A DNA stretch of 33,169 nucleotides from Geobacter sp. GTDB taxonomy: Bacteria > Myxococcota_A > UBA9160 > JADFDR01. Both the position numbers and the translations under genes were made by a program. The stretch lies in assembly GCA_018262735.1 (NCBI GenBank), contig JADFDR010000006.1:1-33169 (forward strand), written 5' to 3'. Below are positions 1-7,004 of the stretch, piece after piece. The first letter of the stretch is position 1; each line of letters begins with the position of its first letter. The notes under the pieces are model-generated. The model was not told where the DNA came from. It was given only the letters and a program-made list of their open reading frames with translations, and ran no database searches.

Positions 1-1
1 G

Positions 2-400
2 GATTTTCTTGCCGTGTTTGGCGTCATGCATCACTTGCCCGGCTTTGAAAATCGCGTTGCGTTTTTGTGCGAGGCCGCGCGGGCGTTGCGCGCGGGTGGC
101 TTGCTTGCCGTCACATTCTGGCAGTTTGGAAAGTTCGAGCGCTTTGGGCGCAAGATCGTGCCGTGGTCGGTGCTTGGCGCTGCGGCACCGTCGAAGGCGC
201 AGCTCGAAGCGGGGGATTTTCTCTTGTCGTGGGGATCGTCGCACGATGCACTTCGCTATTGCCATTTTGCCGATGAAGCTGAGCTTGCGCACTTGCGAGC
301 GCGACTCGAAGCCGCTGGTGTGCACTGCCAGGAAGCCTTCTCGTCCGACGGAGAAACCGGCGATCTCAACATCTATTGGTTGCTGACCCGCGCCGGTTGA
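2..400 (+). CDS. SAM-dependent methyltransferase, 3' part (5' end outside window)
   Basis: The reading frame is open from base 2, so this is the C-terminal 132 residues of a longer protein; the GTG at 14 and ATG at 26 are internal. The visible part starts in the class I methyltransferase core: a GVMHHLP motif IV-like segment, a helix, then LRAGGLLAVTFWQF, the typical post-motif strand where the ranking scaffold reports 'L.pGG.l....w'. The following GDFLLSWG and RYCHFADEAEL segments resemble the tail of Trm9/ALKBH8-type tRNA wobble-uridine methyltransferases (GDYLLPW, RYYHxF), but this is only a family-level resemblance. The substrate cannot be fixed without the N-terminal part. The stop is followed by a long non-coding stretch and a copy of the dispersed repeat 84 bases downstream. 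Confidence 0.75.
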   Translation, partial: DFLAVFGVMHHLPGFENRVAFLCEAARALRAGGLLAVTFWQFGKFERFGRKIVPWSVLGAAAPSKAQLEAGDFLLSWGSSHDALRYCHFADEAELAHLRARLEAAGVHCQEAFSSDGETGDLNIYWLLTRAG

Positions 401-483
401 ATTGGCGGATTGGCTCCGGCGCTTGAAACCCGCAAGGCAAATTCCCTCGGAAATCTCGTCGACTCCTTCTGCTTGAGGAAGAC

Positions 484-558
484 GAGTTGATTTTTCACCG
501 ACGGAAAACCGCCAGCCTGGTTTGCGAACGTATCCGAAAATGGCTTGGATCCGAGGCC
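484..558 (+). repeat. Dispersed 3'-end repeat, copy A
   Basis: The order of blocks is TTTTTCACCGACGGAAAAC, then CCTGGTTTGCGAA, then CCGAAAATGG and GGATCCGAGG. The same order is seen near 8170, 14505 and 31553. It lies downstream of the methyltransferase stop. Its first block can fold into a small stem (TTTTTC against GGAAAA) with ACCGAC in the loop. Confidence 0.75.
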
Positions 559-735
559 CAATTGCGGGAAGAAGAAACGCGAAGAAGAACTGTCGCAATT
601 TTGTGTGATCCGGAGAAACCGAATTTTGCAGGATGGTGCAGGATGCGAAAAAGTCGGGAAGGCGTGCGGTGAGGCTTGCTTCCCCGAAGCTTCCGGAGTT
701 TGCGCGTACCGACGGAAGTTTCCCAAAACGAAGAG

Positions 736-828
736 AGCGCCCTGAGCCTGCACGCAACAGCAGAACTCAGGGCGCTGCCCTACGGCACGACACGCCGCCC
801 AAAGCATGTCGTGCACTCCACGATGGAG
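736..828 (+). other. Three consecutive hairpins, candidate structured RNA
   Basis: Three perfect stems follow one another. AGCGCCCTGAG (736-746) pairs with CTCAGGGCGCT (766-776). GCACGACA (785-792) pairs with TGTCGTGC (807-814). CTCCA (816-820) pairs with TGGAG (824-828) across a 3-base loop. No protein frame explains them. A small RNA or an RNA leader is possible, but no promoter, terminator or known RNA family was recognised. Confidence 0.35.
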
Positions 829-1211
829 GATGCATAGAAATGCTCTCTTTTCATCGTCGGAGCGCCGAGCTTCTTGAGTTTTTTGCGAGAGAGCGCGCCG
901 CTTTCCGAGAAATCGTTTCTTGCAGAAAAACGCAAAAAGAGTTTCGGCATCGTCGGTGTGGAAATTTTCGAATGCCAAAGAATGCAAGAAGGTGCGGGCA
1001 CCGCGGCAAAGCGGCGTCAAGCTGCAGGAGAGTGAATCGTGAAGGCGGTGCTTGCTTGCGCTTGCGCACACGCGATCTTCGTCGCGCTCTTGCAAGCGAT
1101 TTGCGCATTTGTTTTTTCGTTTCGAAAAGATCGTCTGCACGTGCTTTGCATAAAATCTCGAAATGCAGTTCGGCGTTTTGGAGAGAGCTTCCCTCAAACG
1201 AGGCGCCAAAG

Positions 1212-1320
1212 GGTGCAAAGGGAAACTGGCTTTGGTTGTCTTGCGGGTGGACTGGGGCGTTGACCTCGCCCTGCCCATCGAGAAGGTGCAAAGGGAAACT
1301 GGCTTTGTTTGTCTTGCGGG
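1212..1320 (+). repeat. 36-bp direct repeat, two copies with a 37-bp spacer
   Basis: Copies at 1212-1247 and 1285-1320 begin GGTGCAAAGGGAAACTGG and differ at one base. A 14-base piece of the first copy's end and flank (1241-1254, TTGCGGGTGGACTG) recurs at 1340-1353, so the block looks like a decayed local duplication. It encodes nothing recognisable. Confidence 0.8.
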
Positions 1321-1389
1321 CCGACAAGCTGCGCCCAAGTTGCGGGTGGACTGCTTTTCCGAGATGGGAAATCCGGTGTGTGGCTCGCC

Positions 1390-1412
1390 GCCTCAGGAGG
1401 CTTTGTCTTTTT
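1390..1412 (+). terminator. Possible weak terminator
   Basis: GCCTCAGGAGGC (1390-1401) is a short self-complementary stem directly followed by TTTGTCTTTTT. The stem is short, so this is a weak call. No gene is known to end here. Confidence 0.25.
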
Positions 1413-1488
1413 GTGAAAAAAAGTTCACGTCCCCTTAACTTTTTGCATGCGTAATTCGAAAAGCCATGTAAATTGTGACTTCGGTTCT

Positions 1489-1538
1489 AGACCGCGTGCG
1501 CAGACGCGAAGCGAGAACGCGAACCTCTCGCGCGGTCT
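1489..1538. other. Inverted repeat AGACCGCG / CGCGGTCT
   Basis: AGACCGCG (1489-1496) and CGCGGTCT (1531-1538) are perfect inverted arms around 34 bases, which themselves contain GCGAGA and TCTCGC. There is no T-run after it, so a structured leader or a cruciform is more likely than a terminator. Confidence 0.4.
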
Positions 1539-1669
1539 GTTCATTTGTGTTCATTGGGTTAGGTCAATGCAAGAAGTGGTTTTGTGTGTAGGTGTCGTGC
1601 TCGTCACGACGGGAAGCAAAAACCATCGACACCGACGGAAAATCTCGGTGGAAAAAGAAAACGATTGAG

Positions 1670-1697
1670 TTCGAACCAAATTCGAATTGGGTTCGAA
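1670..1697. promoter_or_regulatory. 28-base near-perfect palindrome, candidate operator
   Basis: The arms are TTCGAACCAAATTC and GAATTGGGTTCGAA, symmetric at 13 of 14 positions with no spacer. The site is centred about 95 bases before the start codon of the PEP-CTERM gene at 1779 in otherwise non-coding DNA. Size and symmetry fit a dimeric repressor or activator site. Which regulator binds is unknown. Confidence 0.45.
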
Positions 1698-1778
1698 AAA
1701 GTCTAGGTCTGGCATAGCAAGAAAAAGCAAACAGAAGAAGCAAACAGAAAAATAGACAGATATGGGGGAAAGAAAATC

Positions 1779-2672
1779 ATGAAGAAAAATTGCGTTGCGC
1801 TCTTTGCTCTTTTGATCCTTCTCGGGATTTCCGCTCCGGCCAAGGCCGTGATGGTGCAGGTCACGGGAAGTCTGAACTTCCAGGTCGCGACCTGGAATCC
1901 ATTCATCGCAGCGATCAACGACGGCAATCCGTTCTGGATCGATGTGAATCCGACGACGGGCGCTTTCTCGCTTCCGGCCTCGATCTACCAGGCTCATGCC
2001 TCGGCCACGAACTTCGATCTTCCCTCAAGTATGGTTCCGCTTGGTCCGGTGACTCTCACCGGGCAAAACAAGGCAGGAGCCTTTGGTCCGACTTGGGTGC
2101 CGGCACCGAACTCACTGGCTCCGATGGGAAATCCGTGTAACGGCATTGGCGGTGTGAACGTGAATAACTGCGTTCCCGGAAATGGCTTTGGTGGCATCAT
2201 GGGCTTGCAAGTCAACGCCCATCTTTACAGCGGTGCGCCGACCCTGGTGACCATTACGCCGGGTATGGTTCCGCTGCTCACGCTTCCGCTGAGCATGTTT
2301 GGTGATTACAACGCCAATATTTATCAGCCCACTCCGACGTTCCCCGTAGCGATGTCCGCATGGGGCAATGGTTGGACGACGGGTGTTGCTTACGTCACGA
2401 ACAACACGGTCACGAACAGTTTTTCGAATGCGAATCTCGCAACGGTGACGGGTCATTTCTGGGACGGTTCCTATATCACCGCGACGGGTTCGACCATCAA
2501 TCTGGTGACTTCGGCGTTCATTCGAGAATTTAATTCGACCAATATTCCGGTGACGGCGGTTATGTCGCTTGTGATTCTTCCGATTCCGGAACCGAGCACG
2601 GCGCTCTTGCTTGGCGCTGGGCTTCTTGGTCTGGTCGTCGCGGGAAATCGCAAGCGATCGGCGAACGTATAA
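1779..2672 (+). CDS. PEP-CTERM sorting-signal protein, hypothetical
   Basis: A 297-residue exported protein. Residues 1-23 form a signal peptide (MKKN, then a Leu/Ile core, then APAKA). The C-terminus has the tripartite PEP-CTERM signal: IPEPSTALLLG, a hydrophobic segment (LLGAGLLGLVVAG) and a basic tail (NRKRSANV). In known systems such proteins are cut and anchored by an exosortase and are linked to extracellular polysaccharide or biofilm. The middle part is rich in Asn, Thr, Gly and Pro and matches no domain I know. The start is supported by GGGGGAAAG just upstream. A 28-base palindrome lies about 80 bases ahead. The next gene encodes a second PEP-CTERM protein; a hairpin separates them. 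No exosortase gene is in this window. Confidence 0.9.
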   Translation: MKKNCVALFALLILLGISAPAKAVMVQVTGSLNFQVATWNPFIAAINDGNPFWIDVNPTTGAFSLPASIYQAHASATNFDLPSSMVPLGPVTLTGQNKAGAFGPTWVPAPNSLAPMGNPCNGIGGVNVNNCVPGNGFGGIMGLQVNAHLYSGAPTLVTITPGMVPLLTLPLSMFGDYNANIYQPTPTFPVAMSAWGNGWTTGVAYVTNNTVTNSFSNANLATVTGHFWDGSYITATGSTINLVTSAFIREFNSTNIPVTAVMSLVILPIPEPSTALLLGAGLLGLVVAGNRKRSANV

Positions 2673-2682
2673 CTTTTGGGGT

Positions 2683-2721
2683 CCCAAAACACTCTGCGCA
2701 GTTTTGGCAGGGTGTTTTGGG
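2683..2721 (+). terminator. Intergenic hairpin between two PEP-CTERM genes
   Basis: CCCAAAACAC (2683-2692) pairs perfectly with GTGTTTTGGG (2712-2721), and the stem extends inward by about five more pairs with one G-T. No T-run follows, so it may be a partial terminator or an mRNA-stabilising structure that sets the ratio between the two genes. Confidence 0.6.
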
Positions 2722-2756
2722 CTTAAGAGAGCAATCAAATAAAGGGGTGTCTGAAA

Positions 2757-3869
2757 ATGAAAAAACAATCAAATGCGCAGAAGTTCTTGTCCTTCTTGAT
2801 GTTCGCTGTAGCGGGTCTTTGGCTTGCTCCGACGGACGCTCAGGCGGGTCATTGGAACGTGTTCTTTGATCTTCGTCCGACGGTGCTCGACGGTGGTCAA
2901 ACTGGTCCGACCGCAGGCTGCGGCACGATGTTCGTAAACACCGATACGCCACTTGGCGCGGGCAACTTTTCGCGCTGCGCAGGCGGTGTGCCGGGTGGCG
3001 GTGTGGATGCTCGCTCTGGCGACGCCAATCACATTGTGCACACCTCGGTCACCTTCAATGCAGGGAAGGGTCCTTCGGGCGGTGAATACACGCTTCCGGC
3101 TTGGGCTTGGAATGGTGGCATGGTGCTTCGCTTTAACGATGCCGATGGAAACGGTGTTCCGGCAAACGGCGAGGCAGTGAGTCTCATTTGGTTCTCAAAC
3201 GAGCAGCACACGCGAACCGCAAACATTCCGCTTTACGGCGGCGATGTGCGCGTTCATATGCATACACGCGCTGTGATGGCAGATGCGCCGAGTGCAGTGA
3301 ACTGCCCGGCCACGATCGGAGCTGTGGCTCCGCAAGGCGCTCATGCTGTCACTTGTATGGGTTCGTACACTCCTGCGACTTATCAAGCGAATGGTACGTG
3401 GAACACGGCAAGCAATCGAATCGACTGGAGTGCAACCATTCTTTCCGGAACGGCACCCAACGCGATTTACTCCGGACAAATGCGAAACACGCATAACTTC
3501 GGTTATGTCGATTGCACGAGTTCAGCGAACGGTTGTAGCCAAGGTTCTTTGAGCGTAGGTCTCAACTGGAAGGAAGGTTACACGAACTGGAATGTGCGAA
3601 AGATACAGGGTGGAAATGTAAATTCGGGTCCGCTCAGCGCGTTTAACTTTACGGGAACGGTGAACTTCTCCACGGCGACCTCTTCGTTGTACTTCTCGAC
3701 TGCCAGCGATCTCTTGGCGGATAGTGCAAACTCGGGTGGCACTCATAACTCGTGGTGGAGACTCAAGGGTGTTTTCAACCAGGCTCTTTATGTTCCGGAG
3801 CCGGGAACCGCACTTCTTGTGCTCGGTGGTTTGATCGGGCTCGTCGCAAGCCGACGTCGCCAGAGCTAA
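2757..3869 (+). CDS. PEP-CTERM sorting-signal protein, hypothetical
   Basis: A 370-residue exported protein. A signal peptide covers about residues 1-30 (basic MKKQ start, hydrophobic core, cleavage near DAQA). The C-terminus reads VPEPGTALLVLGGLIGLVAS followed by RRRQS, a standard PEP-CTERM signal. The body contains a cysteine-containing Gly/Asn-rich stretch and an Asp/Asn-rich segment (RFNDADGNGVPANGE) that could bind calcium, although that is a guess. The start has AAAGGGGTG ahead at good spacing. It follows the 1779 gene by 84 bases and is closed by the strong terminator at 3895. Its predicted location is the cell surface or matrix. The two neighbours share only their sorting signals, not obviously the rest of their sequence. 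Confidence 0.9.
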   Translation: MKKQSNAQKFLSFLMFAVAGLWLAPTDAQAGHWNVFFDLRPTVLDGGQTGPTAGCGTMFVNTDTPLGAGNFSRCAGGVPGGGVDARSGDANHIVHTSVTFNAGKGPSGGEYTLPAWAWNGGMVLRFNDADGNGVPANGEAVSLIWFSNEQHTRTANIPLYGGDVRVHMHTRAVMADAPSAVNCPATIGAVAPQGAHAVTCMGSYTPATYQANGTWNTASNRIDWSATILSGTAPNAIYSGQMRNTHNFGYVDCTSSANGCSQGSLSVGLNWKEGYTNWNVRKIQGGNVNSGPLSAFNFTGTVNFSTATSSLYFSTASDLLADSANSGGTHNSWWRLKGVFNQALYVPEPGTALLVLGGLIGLVASRRRQS

Positions 3870-3894
3870 AGCCAAAGCAAGAAGTTGCAAGATC

Positions 3895-3927
3895 AAGCGC
3901 CCGTGGGTTTCCACGGGCGCTTTTTTT
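3895..3927 (+). terminator. Rho-independent terminator
   Basis: AAGCGCCCGTGG (3895-3906) pairs perfectly with CCACGGGCGCTT (3911-3922) across a GTTT loop, and a run of seven T begins at 3921. It lies 26 bases after the second PEP-CTERM gene. Confidence 0.92.
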
Positions 3928-4100
3928 GCCTGGATGTGCTGGCGCTTTGGAGCGAGCGAGGAAAGTCATTTTTCTCGCGCTGCGGTGTTCTTCGCGTGAC
4001 GGGTGTTCTTGCGTCGCCGTGTTGCGGGCTTTCCTTTGTGGGGGCGCGAGAAGAGGCGTAAGAAAACTCGGAGCATTCCTGCTTTTAAAAGACAAGTCAT

Positions 4101-4235
4101 GCTGTTTTCCGTCGGTGAAGAATTTTTGATTCGCTCGAAAAGGGAATGGATCCGAGGCTCCCTAGAAACCCTCGGATCCATTTTCTTTTTCGAGTATTCT
4201 GGCAAACCCGGGCTGATGCTTTCCGTCGGTGAAGA
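4101..4235. repeat. Dispersed 3'-end repeat, inverted pair (copies F and E)
   Basis: Copy F (about 4101-4160, plus) has TTTTCCGTCGGTG, GCTCGAAAAG and AATGGATCCGAGG. Copy E (about 4165-4235, minus) has CACCGACGGAAAGC, GGGTTTGCC, ACTCGAAAAAG and AATGGATCCGAGG. They meet end to end. In F the hairpin loop block is flipped compared with copies A, C and D. Confidence 0.8.
4145..4190. terminator. Terminator formed by two opposed repeat copies
   Basis: AATGGATCCGAGG (4145-4157) pairs with CCTCGGATCCATT (4170-4182) in a perfect 13-bp stem with a 12-base loop, followed on the plus strand by TTCTTTTT. It is symmetric enough to act for both converging transcription units. Confidence 0.75.
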
Positions 4236-4309
4236 TCGGCTCGCATTCATCGAGCAAAATCAAGTCGAGCTTCCTTCGGCGGATCCGCCGACGCGGCGCT
4301 TGCGAGATC

Positions 4310-4436
4310 CGCTCTCTTCGCACCCGCCGCGTTTGCATCGCCTGCGGAACTCCGACGTTGACGCGCGCGAGATCGCTCTCTTCGCACCCGCCGCGTTTGC
4401 ATCGCCTGCGGAACTCCGACGTTGACGCGCGCGAGA
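4310..4436. repeat. Perfect tandem duplication, 64-bp period
   Basis: Bases 4310-4372 recur unchanged at 4374-4436. The unit includes TTCGCACCCGCCGCG and ends in ACGCGCGCGAGA. The second copy stops three bases before the stop codon of the diguanylate cyclase gene, so it lies in that gene's 3' untranslated region. Perfect identity suggests a recent event. Confidence 0.9.
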
Positions 4437-4439
4437 GTC

Positions 4440-5750
4440 TTAGCGGCGCTTGCGGGTGTTTTTCTGGACGAAGACGAAGTTGCGTCCTGCGCCTTTGGCG
4501 CGATAGAGCGCTTGATCGGCGGTTTTGAGCACCTGCTCGGGATCGGCGTCGCGCGAATCGGCCATGGCCACACCGATGCTGACGGTGACACTGAGGCCGC
4601 GCCCACGTTCGCGCACATCGTTTTCGATGCGGCGTGTCACTTTGCTTTTTTCCTTGGGCTTTTCTTTGGGTTTTTTTTGGGGACGCGCGGCGCTGCGCAA
4701 GGTGAAGCGGCTCTCTTCGATCTCTTCGCGCAGCGCTTCGAGGTGGGGGACGGCATCGTCGAGATCGCGGCCCGGAAAGACGATCGTGAACTCTTCTCCG
4801 CCATAGCGAAAGGCTTGTCCGCCGCCGCCGACTTGAGCAAGGCGACTTGCGACGAGTTTCAAGACCTGATCGCCGACGTCGTGGCCGTGGCGATCGTTGA
4901 AGCGCTTGAAGTGATCGACATCGACCATGGCGATCACGTAGCGGCTTCCGAGGTTCTTGAAGGTTTCGTAGAGCGCGCGCCTTGCAGGAAGGCCCGTGAG
5001 TTCGTCGCGGTAGGCAAGCGCATACGAAAATTCGAGTACGGAGAAAAAGAGAATGATTCCCGCGAGCGCAAAATGGATTTGCAGCGAAGTGCCGAGGGCG
5101 AATTCGCGAAGTCCGAGCGTGCTTGCGAGAAAGGCCCAGAACAAGCCTGCTTCGACGTGGCTGCGTCGCACGAGAAGCGCGAGCGCCAGCACTGCGACGG
5201 AAACGGATCCGACCAGCATGACCATCTGCGGTGTCGCGCTTGCCTGAATGGAGTTTGCAACGAAGGCGGGCGCGAACTTCAGGATTCCGTCGAGCGGGCG
5301 CATTTGCAAAAGTGCGCCGAGCGGTTTTTCGAAGCGCGACAACGCGCCGAATAACACGAAACTTTGTAGTGCGATCCAACCTGCGAACGAAATGCCCCAT
5401 TTCCCAAACACGCCGCGGTCTTGCATGGCCGCAAGCAACAGGAAGTTGAAGGCGATGACGAGGCCAAGGCTGTGAAAGAGCAGGGCCGTCGACGCTGCCG
5501 GCGTTGCTTGCCCGAGCAGAGTGCTGAGCGTCGCATAAGCGAGGCCGAGAGTTGCCGTCGCAAAAACGACGCGCCCGCGATGAAACCGCCACGCGAGAAA
5601 GAGCAGAAGCACGAAGAACATCGGCAAGAAGGTGTCGAGCCAGGGTTCGATCTTCGCCACGAATTTTGCATTGCGAACGAGGAAGAGCGCCGCGAAGAAA
5701 AGAAAGCCCGACGGAAAAAAGAGATCCCAGACGAGTTTACGAAATCGCAT
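4440..5750 (-). CDS. Membrane-bound diguanylate cyclase (GGDEF domain)
   Basis: A 436-residue protein with about eight hydrophobic segments in the first 260 residues, followed by a GGDEF domain. Visible landmarks are DVDHFKRFNDRHGHDVGD, the active-site loop RYGGEEF (GGEEF at 317-321), SVTVSIGVA and ADQALYRAK near the end. It should make cyclic di-GMP from two GTP in the cytoplasm under control of the membrane part. The inhibitory I-site (RxxD, five residues before GGEEF) is replaced by glycines (QVGGGGQAFRY), so product inhibition is probably lost. A Lys/Pro-rich insert (PKEKPKEKSK) sits between the core strands, as in some relatives. The chosen ATG at 5750 has GAGG upstream and overlaps the end of the preceding RNA methyltransferase gene by 14 bases, so the two are translationally coupled. 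Confidence 0.92.
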   Translation of the reverse strand: MRFRKLVWDLFFPSGFLFFAALFLVRNAKFVAKIEPWLDTFLPMFFVLLLFLAWRFHRGRVVFATATLGLAYATLSTLLGQATPAASTALLFHSLGLVIAFNFLLLAAMQDRGVFGKWGISFAGWIALQSFVLFGALSRFEKPLGALLQMRPLDGILKFAPAFVANSIQASATPQMVMLVGSVSVAVLALALLVRRSHVEAGLFWAFLASTLGLREFALGTSLQIHFALAGIILFFSVLEFSYALAYRDELTGLPARRALYETFKNLGSRYVIAMVDVDHFKRFNDRHGHDVGDQVLKLVASRLAQVGGGGQAFRYGGEEFTIVFPGRDLDDAVPHLEALREEIEESRFTLRSAARPQKKPKEKPKEKSKVTRRIENDVRERGRGLSVTVSIGVAMADSRDADPEQVLKTADQALYRAKGAGRNFVFVQKNTRKRR

Positions 5751-6711
5751 CGGTCGCCTCTGGGAAGAAAAGCGTTTGGAAATGGTGCAAGGCGATGCCT
5801 GAAGCGGTGGCGACGTTGAGCGAATCGACTTCGGCGCAAATGGGGATTTGCACCGAGAGATGCGCATGACGCAAAACAGTGTCGCTCAGCCCCTTTCCCT
5901 CGGAACCGAAAAAAAGTGCAACGCGTTTTGGCAAGCCGTGCACAAAGGCTGTGTGCGCAGAGCGCGCATTTCGAAGCGCAGAGTTTCCGTCGGTGGGGTG
6001 CGGTTTGTCCCTTTTTCGTGTCGCCTGATCGGGGGGGGTGATCTCTTGCGCGCTTGCATCGAAGTGCTTCGCGACATGCGCCAGAGGGATCGCCCCCGAA
6101 TGGGGAGTGAGGGCGATGCTGCAGAATCGATTTTCCGCGAGCAGCTCGAAAACCTTGCTCCAATCTTCGATGCGAAAGAACGGAACTTGCAGCGCAGCGC
6201 CCATCGAAACGCGAACGGCTTTGCGATACAGCGGATCGACGCAGCGCGGACTGAGCAAAATGGCGGCGGCGCCGAAGGCTTGGGCGTTGCGAAAGATTCC
6301 GCCCATGTTGTCGGGGTTGATGATGTCTTCGAGCACGACGAGGCACGCGACTTTGCGCGCAAGCATGCTCCGAAATTCGCTCGCCGCATCTGCATTGCGT
6401 CGCTCGCCGATGGCGAGGCAGCCGCGATGAAATTCGATTCCCGTCAGTGTTTGCAGGGCTTCGCGCGGGATGACGTAGCAGCGTGTCGCAGCGAGGAGCG
6501 AGGCGTCGAGCGTGGTGCCGAAGTTTTCCCATACTTCCGGTGTCATCAAGAGCGAACGTGCGCGAAAGCGCGCACTTTCGAGCAGGCGCTTTACGATGAA
6601 GCGACCTTCGGCGACGAAACGCCCATGACGCACAAGTGTGTCGGGGTTTGCCACCCAGCGATATTCGGCAAGCTGCGGATCTTCGATCTCACGAACGATT
6701 TCGATGGGCAT
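5737..6711 (-). CDS. TrmH/SpoU-family RNA 2'-O-methyltransferase
   Basis: A 324-residue SPOUT methyltransferase that should transfer a methyl group from SAM to a ribose 2'-OH of tRNA or rRNA. All three family motifs are visible: NPDNMGGIFRNAQAFGA (132-148), LFFGSEGKGLS (266-276) and IPICAEVDSLNVATASG (289-305). The N-terminal part (1-115) fits the small RNA-binding domain (LLESARFRARSLLMTPE, GCLAIGERR). Residues about 220-258 (ITPPDQATRKRDKPHPTDG and following) look like an extra loop between motifs 1 and 2, and the DNA coding for it contains a CACCGACGGAAA site. The start at 6711 was preferred because the 88 upstream codons show no family similarity. Its substrate is unknown. It is first in a two-gene unit with the diguanylate cyclase. 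Confidence 0.88.
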   Translation of the reverse strand: MPIEIVREIEDPQLAEYRWVANPDTLVRHGRFVAEGRFIVKRLLESARFRARSLLMTPEVWENFGTTLDASLLAATRCYVIPREALQTLTGIEFHRGCLAIGERRNADAASEFRSMLARKVACLVVLEDIINPDNMGGIFRNAQAFGAAAILLSPRCVDPLYRKAVRVSMGAALQVPFFRIEDWSKVFELLAENRFCSIALTPHSGAIPLAHVAKHFDASAQEITPPDQATRKRDKPHPTDGNSALRNARSAHTAFVHGLPKRVALFFGSEGKGLSDTVLRHAHLSVQIPICAEVDSLNVATASGIALHHFQTLFFPEATDAIS

Positions 6712-7004
6712 CGATGCGTTTCGAACCTTTTGCGATTGTGCGTGCGGAGGGGGTTCTTGTATCAAAACATGAAGCGCGGAAAATCTAACCTTTTTTCGCA
6801 CGACTCGTGGCACGACAGCCGGATGCTTGAAGTGGCTGCGAACCGAGCGTGGGCTTTGCCCCGATGCGCAACTCGCACCCCACGAGCCTACTTTCGAAGA
6901 AGAAAATTTCTCGAGATCTGCGGTTAAGTTTTTGGGTTCTTTTGCCGTAGGAAAGAAGTCGTCATTCGCCGGCACATGAAATTTTCAAGTCTCAGGAGAA
7001 CGTC

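Larger units (their letters stand above)
401..1778. other. 1.4-kb intergenic region without a convincing gene
   Basis: Several long open frames cross this stretch on both strands, but they overlap one another, are rich in Arg, Ser and Cys, lack a family resemblance and have no good ribosome binding site. I treat them as chance frames. What the region does hold is listed separately: a copy of the dispersed 3'-end repeat (484-558), three back-to-back hairpins (736-828), a 36-bp direct repeat (1212-1320), a short hairpin followed by T-rich sequence (1390-1412), a long-armed inverted repeat (1489-1538), a CACCGACGGAAA site (1630-1641) and a 28-base palindrome (1670-1697) ahead of the PEP-CTERM gene. 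Confidence 0.6.
3870..4439. other. Intergenic region between convergent genes
   Basis: It contains, in order, a canonical terminator (3895-3927), about 170 bases with nothing recognised, an inverted pair of dispersed repeat copies (4101-4235) that itself forms a terminator, about 75 bases with nothing recognised, and a tandem duplication that ends just downstream of the diguanylate cyclase stop. No open frame here is convincing. Confidence 0.6.

Noticed and set aside
1212-1320. Two-repeat CRISPR array
   Set aside because: Repeat and spacer lengths fit, but only two copies exist, the third match is partial and out of register, and no cas gene is nearby.
373-1454. Long overlapping open frames on both strands (for example 373-1338 minus and 633-1454 plus)
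   Set aside because: Arg/Ser/Cys-rich, mutually overlapping, no domain, no ribosome binding site; they cross hairpins and repeats. Composition is enough to explain them.
1660-1700. tRNA T-arm from the GTTCGAA strings
   Set aside because: They belong to the palindrome. No acceptor stem, anticodon arm or CCA end fits around them.
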